From: Pseudonocardia sp. C8
Lineage (GTDB): Bacteria > Actinomycetota > Actinomycetes > Mycobacteriales > Pseudonocardiaceae
Assembly: GCF_014267175.1 (NCBI RefSeq)
Contig: NZ_JACMTR010000002.1
Location: forward strand, 2,188,501-2,252,500
Length of the DNA stretch: 64,000 bases
Reading direction: 5' to 3'
The position numbers were made by a program, and so were the translations under genes. Shown here in pieces: positions 35,154-47,014 of the stretch. Each line of letters begins with the position of its first letter. The stretch's first letter is position 1. The notes below the pieces were generated by a model, which saw only the letters and a program-made list of their open reading frames with translations, was not told where the DNA came from and did no database searches.

Positions 35154-35215
35154 GCGTCACCTCGCCGCGCGGAGCGGGATTCAGCCTGGGTCGGGAAATC
35201 GTCACGCATCGTCAT
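35150..35215 (-). CDS. Possible small leader ORF overlapping rubredoxin start
   Basis: Frame of 21 codons from ATG at 35215, or 19 codons ([19 protein letters not shown]) from ATG at 35209. The second start is better, with GGGAGG nine bases upstream. Its TGA overlaps the rubredoxin ATG by four bases. It may couple translation or simply be a fortuitous frame; rubredoxin also has its own GAGGTGA site. No homolog was recognised. Confidence 0.35.
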   Translation of the reverse strand: MTMRDDFPTQAESRSARRGDA

Positions 35216-35348
35216 GTGCCTCCCACGGCTCCGTCGCCGTGTGGCCGGGTTGAACCGGATCGGCGCGAAGGGCCGTCCGGGACCCAGGTAGCCACACCGG
35301 GCGGGGGACCGCAAGGGGGCCCCGCGGTGGCCGCGCCGCCCGGGGACC

Positions 35349-37445
35349 TCACGTGCCGAGCGCGTCGCGCAGGAACCCGACCTGGAGCAGCAGCAGGTTC
35401 TCGGCGACCACCTCCTGCGGCGTCATGTGCGTGACCCCGGACAGCGGAAGCACCTGGTGCGGCCGGCCCGCGGCGAGCAGTGCCGAGGACAGCCGCAGCG
35501 TGTGCGCGGCGACGACGTTGTCGTCGGCCAGCCCGTGCACGATCATCAGCGGCCGGTGCGGCGCCTCGCCGGTCGGGGGCACCGCGGCGTCGTCCACGAT
35601 CGACGACCGGGTGTACGGCTCACCGCCGGGAAGCCCCAGGTAGCGCTCGGTGTAGTGGGTGTCGTAGAGCGCCCAGTCGGTCACCGGGGCGCCGGCGATC
35701 GCGGCGTGGAACACGTCCGGGCGGCGCAGCACCGCGAGCGCGGCCAGGTAGCCGCCGAACGACCAGCCGCGGATGCCGACCCGGGCCAGGTCGAGGTCCG
35801 GGTACTCCTCGGCGGCCGCGTGCAGCGCCGCGATCTGGTCCTCCAGCACCGGCCCGGCGAGGTCGCCGTGGATCGCGCGCTCGAACTCCGGACCGCGGCC
35901 GGGGGACCCGCGGCCGTCGGTCACGAGCACCGCGAACCCCTGGTCGGCGAACCAGCGGCTGGTCAGGTGCGCGTTGCGGGCCTGCACGACCCGCTGGGAG
36001 TGGGGGCCGCCGTACGGGTCGAGCAGCACCGGGACCTTCGTGCCGGGGACGTGCCCGGCCGGCAGGAACACCGCCGTCCGCAGCTCCCGCTCGCCGAACG
36101 CGCGCAACGTGACGTCGGGGGAGAACCCCGGGTCCACGGCGTGCCCGGCGACCGGGCGCTCGGTGCCGTCGGCGGTGACCAGCACGGCGTGCGGTGCGCT
36201 GCCGAGATCCTGCGAGACCCGCACCAGGGTGCCGCCCGACGTGGTGCCGGAGTGCAGCCCCTCGGCGGGCGACAGCCGGACCGGTTCCGCACCGGGCGTG
36301 ACCGAGTGGAGCGCCACCGAGGTCGGCTCGGCCGACGCCCGGAACAGCACGGTCTCGCCGTCGATCCCGAGCACCTCGCGGACCTGCAGATCAGGTTCGG
36401 TCAGCGCGGTGTCGCCGGCGACCAGCCGGCGGGCCCCGCCGGCGTCCTCGGCCCGCACGAGCAGCCCGGACGCGGTCCGCGCCGGGACGCCCGGCACGTT
36501 CTCCACCCACACCGGGTCGGCCTGGACGTGCAGCGTGCGGGTCGCGCCGGTCGCCGGGTCGACGGCCAGCGTGCGCACCTCGCGCTGGTCGCGGGGCTGC
36601 ACCGAGATGAGCGGGCCGTGCGCGTCCCACCCCGCGGTGGCCAGGTACTCGTGGGCGGCGGCGTCCCAGGTCACCGGGGTGCGCTCGCCGCCGACCGTGA
36701 CGATCTCCAGCCCGACGAGCGCGTTCGGCGTGCCCGCGGCCGGGTAGCGGATCTCGGCCGGTGCCCGGTCCGGATGTGCCGGATCGGCGATGTGCCAGCG
36801 CGCGACCGGGGACTCGTCGACGCGGGCGACGAGCAGCGCGTCCCCCTCGGGGGACCACCAGAAGCCGCGCGTGCGGCCCATCTCCTCGGCCGCGGCGAAG
36901 TCCGCGAGACCGTAGGAGACCGCGGGACCCTCCGGGGCGACGAGCCGGGTGGTGGACCCGGAGGCGAGGTCGTGCAGGTGCAGGGCCCGCCCCGCGACGA
37001 ACGCGACCCGGGTCCCGGTCGGGTCGATCCGCGGGTCGACGACGGCCTCGATCCCACCGACGTCCAGCGGCCGGACGTCCGGTGTGCCGGTCAGGGAGAC
37101 GGTGAACGGCCGGCCGGACAGCGCGAACACCGCCCGCTCGACCGCGGTGTCCACCGTGTACCCGACGACGCCGCCCGCCTGCTCGCGCACGCGTTCCCGG
37201 CGGGCCCGCTCCTCGGCCGGCAGATCCTCCTCACCGGGCAGGCCGGGGACCTCCGCGGGATCGACGAGCAGCCGTTCCATCCCGGTCGCCGCGTCGATCG
37301 ACCACAGGCAGGTCACCGGGTCCGTCCCGGACCGGCTGCGCAGGAACACCGCGCGGGAGCCGTCCGGGGCGACGGTGAAGCCGCGGGGCACGCCGAGCGT
37401 GAACCGGCGAGTGCGGGCGTGCAGGCGGGGGAACGAGTCGGTCAC
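35349..37445 (-). CDS. S9-family prolyl oligopeptidase/dipeptidyl-peptidase IV-like serine peptidase
   Basis: 698 aa, ATG at 37445. The N-terminal ~440 residues form a WD-like beta-propeller (FTVAPDGSRAVFLRS ... PRIDPTGTRVAFVAGRALHLHD). The C-terminal alpha/beta hydrolase carries GxSxGG with the nucleophile Ser at ~561 (VGIRGWSFGGYLAAL), Asp in HGLADDNVVAAHTL and His in SGVTHMTPQEV. VLLDPYGGPHSQRV and FAVLVTDGRGSPGRGPEFER are typical of the DPP-IV subfamily. No signal peptide is seen, so it is cytoplasmic. It cleaves short peptides, probably after Pro. Confidence 0.92.
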   Translation of the reverse strand: MTDSFPRLHARTRRFTLGVPRGFTVAPDGSRAVFLRSRSGTDPVTCLWSIDAATGMERLLVDPAEVPGLPGEEDLPAEERARRERVREQAGGVVGYTVDTAVERAVFALSGRPFTVSLTGTPDVRPLDVGGIEAVVDPRIDPTGTRVAFVAGRALHLHDLASGSTTRLVAPEGPAVSYGLADFAAAEEMGRTRGFWWSPEGDALLVARVDESPVARWHIADPAHPDRAPAEIRYPAAGTPNALVGLEIVTVGGERTPVTWDAAAHEYLATAGWDAHGPLISVQPRDQREVRTLAVDPATGATRTLHVQADPVWVENVPGVPARTASGLLVRAEDAGGARRLVAGDTALTEPDLQVREVLGIDGETVLFRASAEPTSVALHSVTPGAEPVRLSPAEGLHSGTTSGGTLVRVSQDLGSAPHAVLVTADGTERPVAGHAVDPGFSPDVTLRAFGERELRTAVFLPAGHVPGTKVPVLLDPYGGPHSQRVVQARNAHLTSRWFADQGFAVLVTDGRGSPGRGPEFERAIHGDLAGPVLEDQIAALHAAAEEYPDLDLARVGIRGWSFGGYLAALAVLRRPDVFHAAIAGAPVTDWALYDTHYTERYLGLPGGEPYTRSSIVDDAAVPPTGEAPHRPLMIVHGLADDNVVAAHTLRLSSALLAAGRPHQVLPLSGVTHMTPQEVVAENLLLLQVGFLRDALGT

Positions 37446-37508
37446 GGCGTGCTCTCTCCGGGGGTCGGCGGTCGCGCCGGACGTTAGCCGACACCCCCGA
37501 CGGCGAGC

Positions 37509-38009
37509 TCAGGCCGGCGCGCGCCGCCGCCCGCGCGGGGCCCGCGGGCGGGCCGGCTTCGCGACGGAGCCGCCGGCCTCCGCGCACCCGCGCGCGGCGA
37601 GCCGGTCGGCCCGCTCGTTCTCCGGGTGGCCGGCGTGCCCCTTGACCCAGAACCAGGTGACGTCGTGCCGGCCGACCGCGGCCTCCAGCTCCCGCCACAG
37701 GTCGTCGTTCTTCACCGGCTCGCCGGCCGCGGTCCGCCACCCGCGCGCCTTCCAGCTCGGCAGCCAGCGGGTGATCCCGTTGCGGACGTAGGTGCTGTCG
37801 GTGTGCAGGTGGACGACGCTGCGCCGGGTCAGCACCTCCAGCGCGCGGATCGGGGCGGTGAGCTCCATGCGGTTGTTCGTGGTCGTCGCCGGCTCGCCAC
37901 CGTGCAGCTCGCGCTCGTGCGTGCCGTAGCGCAGCACCGCACCCCAGCCGCCCGGGCCCGGGTTCGGGACGCAGGCACCGTCGGTGAAGATCTCCACGAT
38001 CACCGTCAC
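37509..38009 (-). CDS. rnhA: Ribonuclease HI
   Basis: 166 aa, GTG at 38009; GTG at 38003 is possible. It cleaves RNA in RNA-DNA hybrids. Catalytic residues are Asp10 ([17 protein letters not shown]), Glu49 (NNRMEL), Asp71 (HTDSTYV) and Asp135 ([11 protein letters not shown]), with the HAGH loop. A basic Pro/Arg-rich tail of ~20 residues follows the domain. Confidence 0.95.
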   Translation of the reverse strand: MTVIVEIFTDGACVPNPGPGGWGAVLRYGTHERELHGGEPATTTNNRMELTAPIRALEVLTRRSVVHLHTDSTYVRNGITRWLPSWKARGWRTAAGEPVKNDDLWRELEAAVGRHDVTWFWVKGHAGHPENERADRLAARGCAEAGGSVAKPARPRAPRGRRRAPA

Positions 38010-38030
38010 GGCCGGGACGCTAGCCGAGTC

Positions 38031-39062
38031 TCAGTACAGCCGGTACGACGCCCGGGACGCGACGAAGCCGTGCCCGCTGCGGGCGTCCCGGCACTCGACC
38101 CCGGACCGCCGGCTCACGCAGGTCAGGTCGCCGTGCGTGACGTGCGTGCCGTAGCGGAGCGCCGTGCCGCCCGGCCGGGCCGGGGTGCCGTCACAGGTCG
38201 CGCGTGCCCGCGCCGCGCCGTCGACGACCAGACCGGCCTCGGCGCAGCCGGACGCGCCCCGCGGCGTCCAGGTGCGGTCCTCGACGTCGCAGCGGGCCGC
38301 GCCGTCGTCGATCCGGCACGCGATGTTGCCGGTCGGTGAGGTGAACGACGGGGTGGCCCCGAACGTGGCCGGGTCGGCCGCCCTCGTTCCGGCGACCAGG
38401 TCGGGCGGTGCCGCGACCGGCGCCTCGGCCGGCGGGCCCGCCGGGTTGCCGCCGGTGCCCTCCCCGGTCCCGGCGGACGTCGTGACGACGGCCGCGACGG
38501 CCAGCATGAAGGTCGCACCGACGGCGACCGCGGCGGTCCGGTGCCCGACGGCGCCGAGCCGGGCCGGGGCGAGGCCGTGCAGGGCGCGCCGCCAGGCCGG
38601 CGCACCCGCGGGCGCCTCCGGGGCCTCGGCGGTGAGGACCACCGCGGGCCACGGCAGCGGCGGGGTGTGCGGGCCCGTGCCCGGGCCCGGCACCGGGCCG
38701 GTCACCGCGTCCGACGCCGGTGGGGGCGGTCCGGCGGGCAGGATCGTCCCGGGTGCGGCCGGCGTGCCGCCGCGGGGGCCGGGGACCGCGGGCGGAGCAG
38801 GTTGTGGTGGAGCGGGCTTCGGCGGAGCGGGTTGTGGCGGAGCGGGCTCCGGTGGAGCGGATCGTGGCGGGGCGGGCTGTGGCGGGGCGGGCTGTGGCGG
38901 GGCGGGCTGTGCTGGGGCGCCGGCCAGCGGTCCGGGGCCCGGCGGTGGCTCCGTCCGCGGGACCGGCACCACCGGCCCGTCGACCACGGCCGCCGCCGGA
39001 CGGCCGTCGGGGCGGTCCTCGGGGTGGATGGGGTCACGGTCGTCGGCGTGGGGAGCGCTCAT
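38031..39062 (-). CDS. Pro-rich membrane protein with C-terminal DUF6636-like domain
   Basis: 343 aa, ATG at 39062. The N-terminal ~150 residues are Pro/Ala/Gly-rich and include about eight copies of a PAPPQ-type pentapeptide, from a 15-bp DNA repeat near 38790-38915. One transmembrane helix (AAVAVGATFMLAVAAVV, ~175-195) follows. The exterior C-terminal domain has the pattern FTSPTGNIACRIDDGAARCDVEDRTWTP ... HGDLTCVSRRSGVECRDARSGHGFVASRASY, with paired cysteines as in DUF6636. Function is unknown. The arrangement suggests an inner disordered region, one membrane pass and a disulfide-stabilised outer domain. Confidence 0.75.
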   Translation of the reverse strand: MSAPHADDRDPIHPEDRPDGRPAAAVVDGPVVPVPRTEPPPGPGPLAGAPAQPAPPQPAPPQPAPPRSAPPEPAPPQPAPPKPAPPQPAPPAVPGPRGGTPAAPGTILPAGPPPPASDAVTGPVPGPGTGPHTPPLPWPAVVLTAEAPEAPAGAPAWRRALHGLAPARLGAVGHRTAAVAVGATFMLAVAAVVTTSAGTGEGTGGNPAGPPAEAPVAAPPDLVAGTRAADPATFGATPSFTSPTGNIACRIDDGAARCDVEDRTWTPRGASGCAEAGLVVDGAARARATCDGTPARPGGTALRYGTHVTHGDLTCVSRRSGVECRDARSGHGFVASRASYRLY

Positions 39063-39242
39063 CGGTCCGGCACGCTAAGCGGGCACCACGCCCGGCACAG
39101 CGTCCGTTCGGAGCAGTCACGACGGCCGGTCGTCCCGTGACGATGATCGTCCGGCGGTCGACGGGGAGCCGGTGATGCGGGTCGGTGCGCCGCATGCCGC
39201 GGATCTCGCACCGGTCGTCGCACGGCTGGCAACCTGGGCCGC

Positions 39243-39527
39243 GTGAGCCAGGCCCTCTACGAGATCACCGTGAACGCCCTGCTCGACCGGGATCGCCCGC
39301 TCACCCCGGCCGAGTGGGAGGCCGCCGTCGCCCGGGTCGGTGGCCCCCGGGCACCGCAGCTGGTCGCCGAGCTCGACGACGCCGGGCTGCTCGGCGCGGA
39401 CCTGCTCGCCGTGGCCGTCCCGGCGGCGTGGGAGCTGGCCGACCGCCCGCTCGAGCGGCTGCCGGCCGACCGGTGGCGCGAGCTGTACGCCGCCGCGGGC
39501 GCCGGGCCGCCGCCCGGCCTGCCGTAG
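39243..39527 (+). CDS. Small conserved-looking hypothetical protein
   Basis: 94 aa, GTG at 39243. A CAACCT -10-like element ends seven bases before it, so the mRNA may be leaderless; no ribosome site is visible. The sequence (ALYEITVNALLDRDRPLTPAEWEAAVARVG) is soluble and helical with strong actinobacterial codon bias. No motif was recognised. It lies between divergent and convergent neighbours. Confidence 0.55.
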   Translation: MSQALYEITVNALLDRDRPLTPAEWEAAVARVGGPRAPQLVAELDDAGLLGADLLAVAVPAAWELADRPLERLPADRWRELYAAAGAGPPPGLP

Positions 39528-39540
39528 CGCCCGGCTCGTC

Positions 39541-40317
39541 TCAGCCGAACAGGCCCCGCCGTCGCGCCAGCTCTCCCAGGTGCCCGCGCATCTCGGACGC
39601 CCAGTCGTGCCGATCGAGCTGGTCGTACGGGATGGTGAGCCGGGCGACCCGGTCCCCGCCGGCGTCGAGGAACCCGCCGCGACGGTCGCCCTGGATCAGG
39701 ACGTCGATCGCGTGCGGCCCGGCCAGGAAGCTGACCTCCACCTCCTTGAGGCCCCGCAGGTCCCGCGGTGGCGCGAACTCGATCTCCTGGTAGAAGCCGA
39801 ACTGCGCGCCCGGGATGTGGCCCTGCTCGACGTCGGCCCGCAGGAAATGGCAGCCGGCCTGCTCGAACGCGGCCAGCAGCCGCTGCTGCGGCGGGATCGG
39901 CTCGACCCGGACCGGGTCGAGGTCGCCCCGGTCGAGCGAGCCGGCGATGTCCAGCTCGGTGCGCAGGCCGAGCCGGACGCCAGGGAGGTCGCGGCCGTGC
40001 ACCACGTTGAACGGTGACTGCAGCGGAACCTCGAACCGGAACGGCACCGAACGCCGCTCGCCGGGATGCAGCTCGAACCGGTCCGCGACCCGCTGCTCCG
40101 CGAACGACGTCGTCGAGCGGTGCTCGCGGTCGTCCCGCTCGACCTCCACCTCGACCTCGAGCCGCAGCGCCAGGTACTTGATCCGCTGCTCGACGTCGCC
40201 GCCGACGATCTCGACGACGCCGTCGAGGAACCCGCCCGGCTGCGTGACCGGGGTGTGCACGGCCGTGTCGACCGTCGTGCCGCCGCCGAACCGCGCCTTG
40301 AGCTTCTTGAACACCAT
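39541..40317 (-). CDS. Spo0M-like sporulation-control/arrestin-fold protein
   Basis: 258 aa, ATG at 40317 with GGGGGGAG upstream. It matches the SpoOM family: start MVFKKLKARFGGGTTVDTAV, then GGFLDGVVEIVGGDVEQRIKYLALRLEVEVE, VPFRFEVPLQSPFNVVHG and GLRTELDIAGSLDRGDLDPVRVEP. The fold resembles arrestins. The Bacillus homolog influences sporulation and division timing; the role in actinobacteria is unclear. Confidence 0.88.
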   Translation of the reverse strand: MVFKKLKARFGGGTTVDTAVHTPVTQPGGFLDGVVEIVGGDVEQRIKYLALRLEVEVEVERDDREHRSTTSFAEQRVADRFELHPGERRSVPFRFEVPLQSPFNVVHGRDLPGVRLGLRTELDIAGSLDRGDLDPVRVEPIPPQQRLLAAFEQAGCHFLRADVEQGHIPGAQFGFYQEIEFAPPRDLRGLKEVEVSFLAGPHAIDVLIQGDRRGGFLDAGGDRVARLTIPYDQLDRHDWASEMRGHLGELARRRGLFG

Positions 40318-40435
40318 CTGTCGCTCCCCCCGTGTGTGCCGCAACGCTAGCGGGAGGAGGGGCGGAGCGAACCGGCCTTCCGGCCGCATCCGATGACAGG
40401 TGGGCTCGTGAACCGGGCCGGCGTTCGGCGTGCCC

Positions 40436-41056
40436 TCAGTTGGTGTCGAGCGGTCCGCCATCCATCAGCCCGTCGCCGTCGGCGTCGGCACCACAAGCAG
40501 CGGTGCCGTACTCGGCGCTGGTGGGGTCCGAACAGGTGCGTTCCCGATGGTCCCCGACGACCTCTCCGTCGAGCTGCTCCGCGAACTCCCGGTTGGCCCG
40601 CTCCTTCGCTGCGTTGATCTCCGGGCAGTCCTTGTTGGTGATCACGTTCGGGTTGCCGGGGTCGCCGAACTCGGGATCGCCGGTCGGATCACACGTGTAG
40701 ACGGTGGCGCGTTCGGGCTCGGGTTCCTCGCCGGCCGGCACCGGGAGCGGGAACGGAGGGACGACGCGGTCGGGGAGCGGTGGCGGCGGCACCAGCGTGC
40801 GCGGCAGCGCGGCCGGCGCGTTCGGGCGCGGGGCCGCGGCCGGTTCGATCGGGCCGGTGGCCTCGGCGACCGAGGCGGCAGGGATCTCGGTCAGGGTGAG
40901 CGCGGCCGCGACGCCCAGGGCGGCGACGAGCGTCGCCGGTACGAGCGCACCGAGCGTGCGGCGGCCGAGACGGCGTGCTCGGGGCTGATCGGTGCGCACC
41001 ACGGCTGGTCTCCCGGTGACCAGAGCCGCCTGGTGCGGCCCGTCCACCGGTGACAT
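40436..41056 (-). CDS. Secreted or membrane-anchored protein with Ca-binding-like C-terminus
   Basis: 206 aa from ATG at 41056. A basic n-region (RARRLGRRTLG) precedes a hydrophobic segment (ALVPATLVAALGVAAALTL) that could be a signal peptide or anchor. A Pro-rich linker follows, then a small cysteine-containing region (VYTCDPTG, NKDCPEIN, RTCSDPTS, AACG) that ends in DADGDGLMDGGP, an EF-hand-like D-x-D-x-D-G loop as in excalibur-type calcium-binding proteins. The 62-bp repeat array B lies immediately upstream of it. Function unknown. Confidence 0.65.
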   Translation of the reverse strand: MSPVDGPHQAALVTGRPAVVRTDQPRARRLGRRTLGALVPATLVAALGVAAALTLTEIPAASVAEATGPIEPAAAPRPNAPAALPRTLVPPPPLPDRVVPPFPLPVPAGEEPEPERATVYTCDPTGDPEFGDPGNPNVITNKDCPEINAAKERANREFAEQLDGEVVGDHRERTCSDPTSAEYGTAACGADADGDGLMDGGPLDTN

Positions 41057-41186
41057 CGCGACGCGCGGCCCAGCGTTAGCCGCCGAACGGAGTAACCCAG
41101 TAGTCCGATTCGGCAGGCCCGCAGCGGTCGCGTTCGTGCTCGCCAGGACGGTCTGCTCGACACGGGCCGATCGACACGCGCGCGGC

Positions 41187-41869
41187 GCTCGAGAGGCACG
41201 GTGTCGGCGCCAACACCGAGTTGATCGGCCCGTGAGCGAGGCTCGGGTTGCACGTTGTCGCCCCGCCCGAGGCGACAACGTGCTGATCGATCGGGGCGCC
41301 GTGCCCGAGGTGCACGTTGGTGCCCTCCGCGGGGCGACGTCGTGTTGATCGATCCGGGCTCGGGGCGCGAGTTGCACGTTGTCGCCCCGCCCGTGGCCAC
41401 ATCGTGTTGATCGACCCGGGTTCGGGGGTCGAGGTGCACGTTGTCGTCCCGGCCGGGGCGGGATCGTGCTGATCGATCTGGGCGTGGTGCTCGAGGTGCA
41501 CGGTGCTGCCCTGTCGAGGGCGGGATCGTGCTGATCGAGACCGGTGCGGTTGTCGAGGTGCACGTTGTCGCCCCGCCCGGGGTCACATCGTGTTGATCGA
41601 TCGGGGCGCCGTGCTCGAGGTGCACGGTATCGCCCCGCTCGAGGCGACAACGTGTTGATCGATCGGGGCGCCGTGCCCGAGGTGCACGTTGGTGCCCTCC
41701 GCGGGGCGACGTCGTGTTGATCGACCCGGGTTCGGGGGTCGAGGTGCACGGTGTCGCCCCGCCCGAGGCGACACCGTGTTGATCGATCTGGGGCGCCGTG
41801 CCCGAGGTGCACGGGGTCGCCCCCTCGGGGGCGGGAGCGTGCTGATCGATCCGGGCGTGGCGCGGGTCA
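41187..41869. repeat. 62-bp tandem repeat array B (~11 copies) with hairpin-forming units
   Basis: Ten contiguous 62-bp units from 41249, plus one degenerate unit before them. Units begin TGCACGTT or TGCACGGT. The best contain perfect inverted repeats such as GCACGTTGTCGCC / GGCGACAACGTGC with an 8-base loop. They have CGTGC or CGTGT at 31-35, then TGATCGATC, and end GCCCGAGG. The array fills most of the 911-base gap between the metallo-hydrolase stop and the secreted-protein start; the rest of that gap (41057-41186, 41870-41967) shows nothing else recognisable. Unit length and landmark positions equal those of array A. Confidence 0.9.
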
Positions 41870-41967
41870 GCCGCCTCACCCGCTCACGGTCGGCGCATCC
41901 CACGGGCACCGCGCCGTCGGGGAGACCCGCCGATGGCAGGCAGTCCCGACGGGTGGCCCGGCAGCGG

Positions 41968-42642
41968 CTACCAGCCGCGCGACTTCCACTCCGGAAGGTG
42001 CGGCCGCTCCGCGCCGAGCGTGGAGTCGTCGCCGTGCCCCGGGTAGAACCAGGTCTCGTCGGGGAGCCGGTCGAACACCCGCTCCTCGAGGTCGGCCAGC
42101 AGCTGCGCGTTGTCCTCCCGCGACCACGTCTTGCCCGGCCCGCCCGGGAAGAGGCTGTCGCCGGTGAACAGGTGCGGCCGGTCCTCGCCCCGGTAGAGCA
42201 GCGCGATCGAGCCCGGCGTGTGCCCGCGCAGGTGGGTGACCTCCAGCTCGATCTCGCCGAAGGAGATCGTGTCACCGTCCTCGACGAACTCGTCCATCGG
42301 CGCCGGGAGCTCGGGCGCGTCCTGCGGGTGCGCGATCAGCCGCGGCTCGAACATTCCGGCGATCGCGCCCAGCGCCTGCCAGTGGTCGGCGTGCCGGTGG
42401 GTGGTGACGAGATGGCGCAGGTCCGGGCGCTCGTCGGTGGCGCCGATGAGATCGGCGAGCCGGGCCGGCTCCGCGGCCGCGTCGATCAGCAGCGCCTCGT
42501 TGCTCTGCTTGCACACGAGCAGGTAGGCGTTGTTGTCCATCTCGCCGACCGAGATCTTGCTGATGCTCAGCCGGTCGAGGTCGCGCCGGATGGCCGCGCC
42601 ACCCGGGTCGGTGTGACCGGTGTAGTAGTCCAGGACGTCCAC
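41968..42642 (-). CDS. MBL-fold metallo-hydrolase (glyoxalase II-like)
   Basis: 224 aa from GTG at 42642; an upstream ATG (about 42672) would add ten residues. The metal motif is THRHADHWQALG (H-x-H-x-D-H). Further ligands are in THLRGHTPGSIALL, FTGDSLFPGGPGKTW and FYPGHGDDSTLG. It is of the hydroxyacylglutathione-hydrolase-like subgroup, probably acting on a mycothiol or other thioester; the substrate is inferred. A homolog sits beside uvrA in mycobacteria too. Confidence 0.88.
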   Translation of the reverse strand: MDVLDYYTGHTDPGGAAIRRDLDRLSISKISVGEMDNNAYLLVCKQSNEALLIDAAAEPARLADLIGATDERPDLRHLVTTHRHADHWQALGAIAGMFEPRLIAHPQDAPELPAPMDEFVEDGDTISFGEIELEVTHLRGHTPGSIALLYRGEDRPHLFTGDSLFPGGPGKTWSREDNAQLLADLEERVFDRLPDETWFYPGHGDDSTLGAERPHLPEWKSRGW

Positions 42643-42720
42643 GGGCGCGAGGGTAACGGCCCGGCCCGGCATCGGCCGCAGGGAGAACCCGCCGGTCGCA
42701 CGGGCGGGCCCGCTCACGGC

Positions 42721-42736
42721 TCGAACATGCGTACGA
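42721..42736 (+). promoter_or_regulatory. LexA (SOS) box upstream of uvrA
   Basis: TCGAACATGCGTACGA matches the actinobacterial/Gram-positive SOS box TCGAAC-N4-GTTCGA at 11 of 12 fixed positions. It lies ~240 bases before the uvrA start and also within reach of the divergent metallo-hydrolase gene. It implies DNA-damage induction of uvrA. Confidence 0.7.
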
Positions 42737-42974
42737 GTATGGTTGCGGTGTACCGACCGGCGCGTGCCGGGGCGCATCCACCGAGGGGGACCTGCGGGAA
42801 CACACGCTCGCGGGATTCTTGTCGGAGGGTCGACCTAGCATCGGTGCCGGACGTGGAGACACCCCCGCGGCCGGCAGCCGCCGGACGTCACAGCCCGGTC
42901 GCGGAATGTCCCGACCGCCGTGGGTGTCCCACCAGGGTCCCCCGACGACCTCGCCGTTCCAGGAGGCGCGCATC

Positions 42975-45992
<3,018 letters not shown>

Positions 45993-46042
45993 CCGCTCCG
46001 GTCCGGCGCCCCGGCAGCGGCCCCGGGTCCGGCGCGCCGGCT

Positions 46043-46117
46043 CCGGCAACCCCGGGTCCGGCAACCCCGGGCCCGGCGGCCCCGGGCCCCGCGACCCTCG
46101 GTCAGGCGGCCCTGGTC
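46043..46117. repeat. Short degenerate 15-bp repeat after uvrA
   Basis: About five units based on CCGGCAACCCCGGGT follow the uvrA stop. Each has an internal CCCGGG palindrome, and the copies decay rightward. It may serve as a transcription end region between convergent uvrA and the glycosyltransferase gene. Confidence 0.6.
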
Positions 46118-46156
46118 CGGCGAGCGCGGTCCGGCGCGTTCCCTGATCGACGCCGG

Positions 46157-47014
46157 TCAGGCGCGCCGCGCCCGGACCGTCTCGAGGGCCCCGCCGAGCA
46201 TGAACAGCGCGTACCGCCGCGCCAGGGCGCCGTAGCAGCCGGCGATCCCGATCGCGCGGTCACGGCGCCGGATCACCGGTTCGGCGTCCCGGATGAGCCG
46301 CCGGGTGAACTCCCGCTGCACGGCGAACTCGGCCCGGGTCGCCGCGGCCGACGCCGAACCGGGGTGGATCCGGAACGAGGCAGCCGTGCGCCGGTCGCCG
46401 TGCAGCCCGCCGTGCCGCAGCAGCCGGACCCACAGGTCGAGGTCCATCGTGAACAGCAGCGTGCCGTCGACACCGCCGATCGCCTCGTAGTACGCGCGGC
46501 GGAACGTCACCGCGGCCGGGGGGCCGATCGGGTTTCCCCCGTGCCGGACGACGGCCCGCAGCACGTCCGCCGCACCCCGCGGGCCCAGCAGCGTCCGCGG
46601 CACGTGCCGGTTGGGGAACAGGGTCCGGCCCGCGGCGTCGATCATGTCGGTCCGGCCGACGGCCAGGGCCAGCGACGGGTCCGCGGTGAGCGTCGCGACC
46701 TGCGCGGCCAGCGCGCCCGGCGCGACGAGGTCGTCGGCGCAGACGATCTTCACGAGGTCGGCCCGGGCGAGCTCCACGGTCCGGGCCCAGTTCTCGGGCA
46801 TCGGCACCGTGTCCTCGGCCTGGACGAGCCGGACCCGCGGGTCGCCGAGGCCCCGGACCACGTCCGACGTGCCGTCGGTACTGCCGTTGTCCCGGACGAC
46901 CACCTCGAGGTCGACGTCCTGGTCGAGCACGCTGCGCAGCGTCTGCTCCACGTGGGCGGCGCCCTGGTACACCGGGACGCACACCGTGACGGCGGGGGTG
47001 GGGTCGGTCGGCAC
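46157..47014 (-). CDS. Family 2 glycosyltransferase
   Basis: 285 aa, GTG at 47014. GT-A fold: VTVCVPVYQGAAHVEQTLRSVLDQ, EVVVRDNGSTDGT, and the metal-binding acidic motif VKIVCADDLVAPGAL. A later DLDLWVRLLRHG is typical of GT2 enzymes. No transmembrane segment is present. The gene stands alone; donor and acceptor sugars are unknown, with cell-wall or exopolysaccharide work likely. Confidence 0.88.
   Translation of the reverse strand: MPTDPTPAVTVCVPVYQGAAHVEQTLRSVLDQDVDLEVVVRDNGSTDGTSDVVRGLGDPRVRLVQAEDTVPMPENWARTVELARADLVKIVCADDLVAPGALAAQVATLTADPSLALAVGRTDMIDAAGRTLFPNRHVPRTLLGPRGAADVLRAVVRHGGNPIGPPAAVTFRRAYYEAIGGVDGTLLFTMDLDLWVRLLRHGGLHGDRRTAASFRIHPGSASAAATRAEFAVQREFTRRLIRDAEPVIRRRDRAIGIAGCYGALARRYALFMLGGALETVRARRA

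Noticed and set aside
35150..35205. An alternative upstream frame beginning [12 protein letters not shown] over the rubredoxin start
   Set aside because: It runs through the rubredoxin gene in a different frame with Arg-rich translation and no domain.
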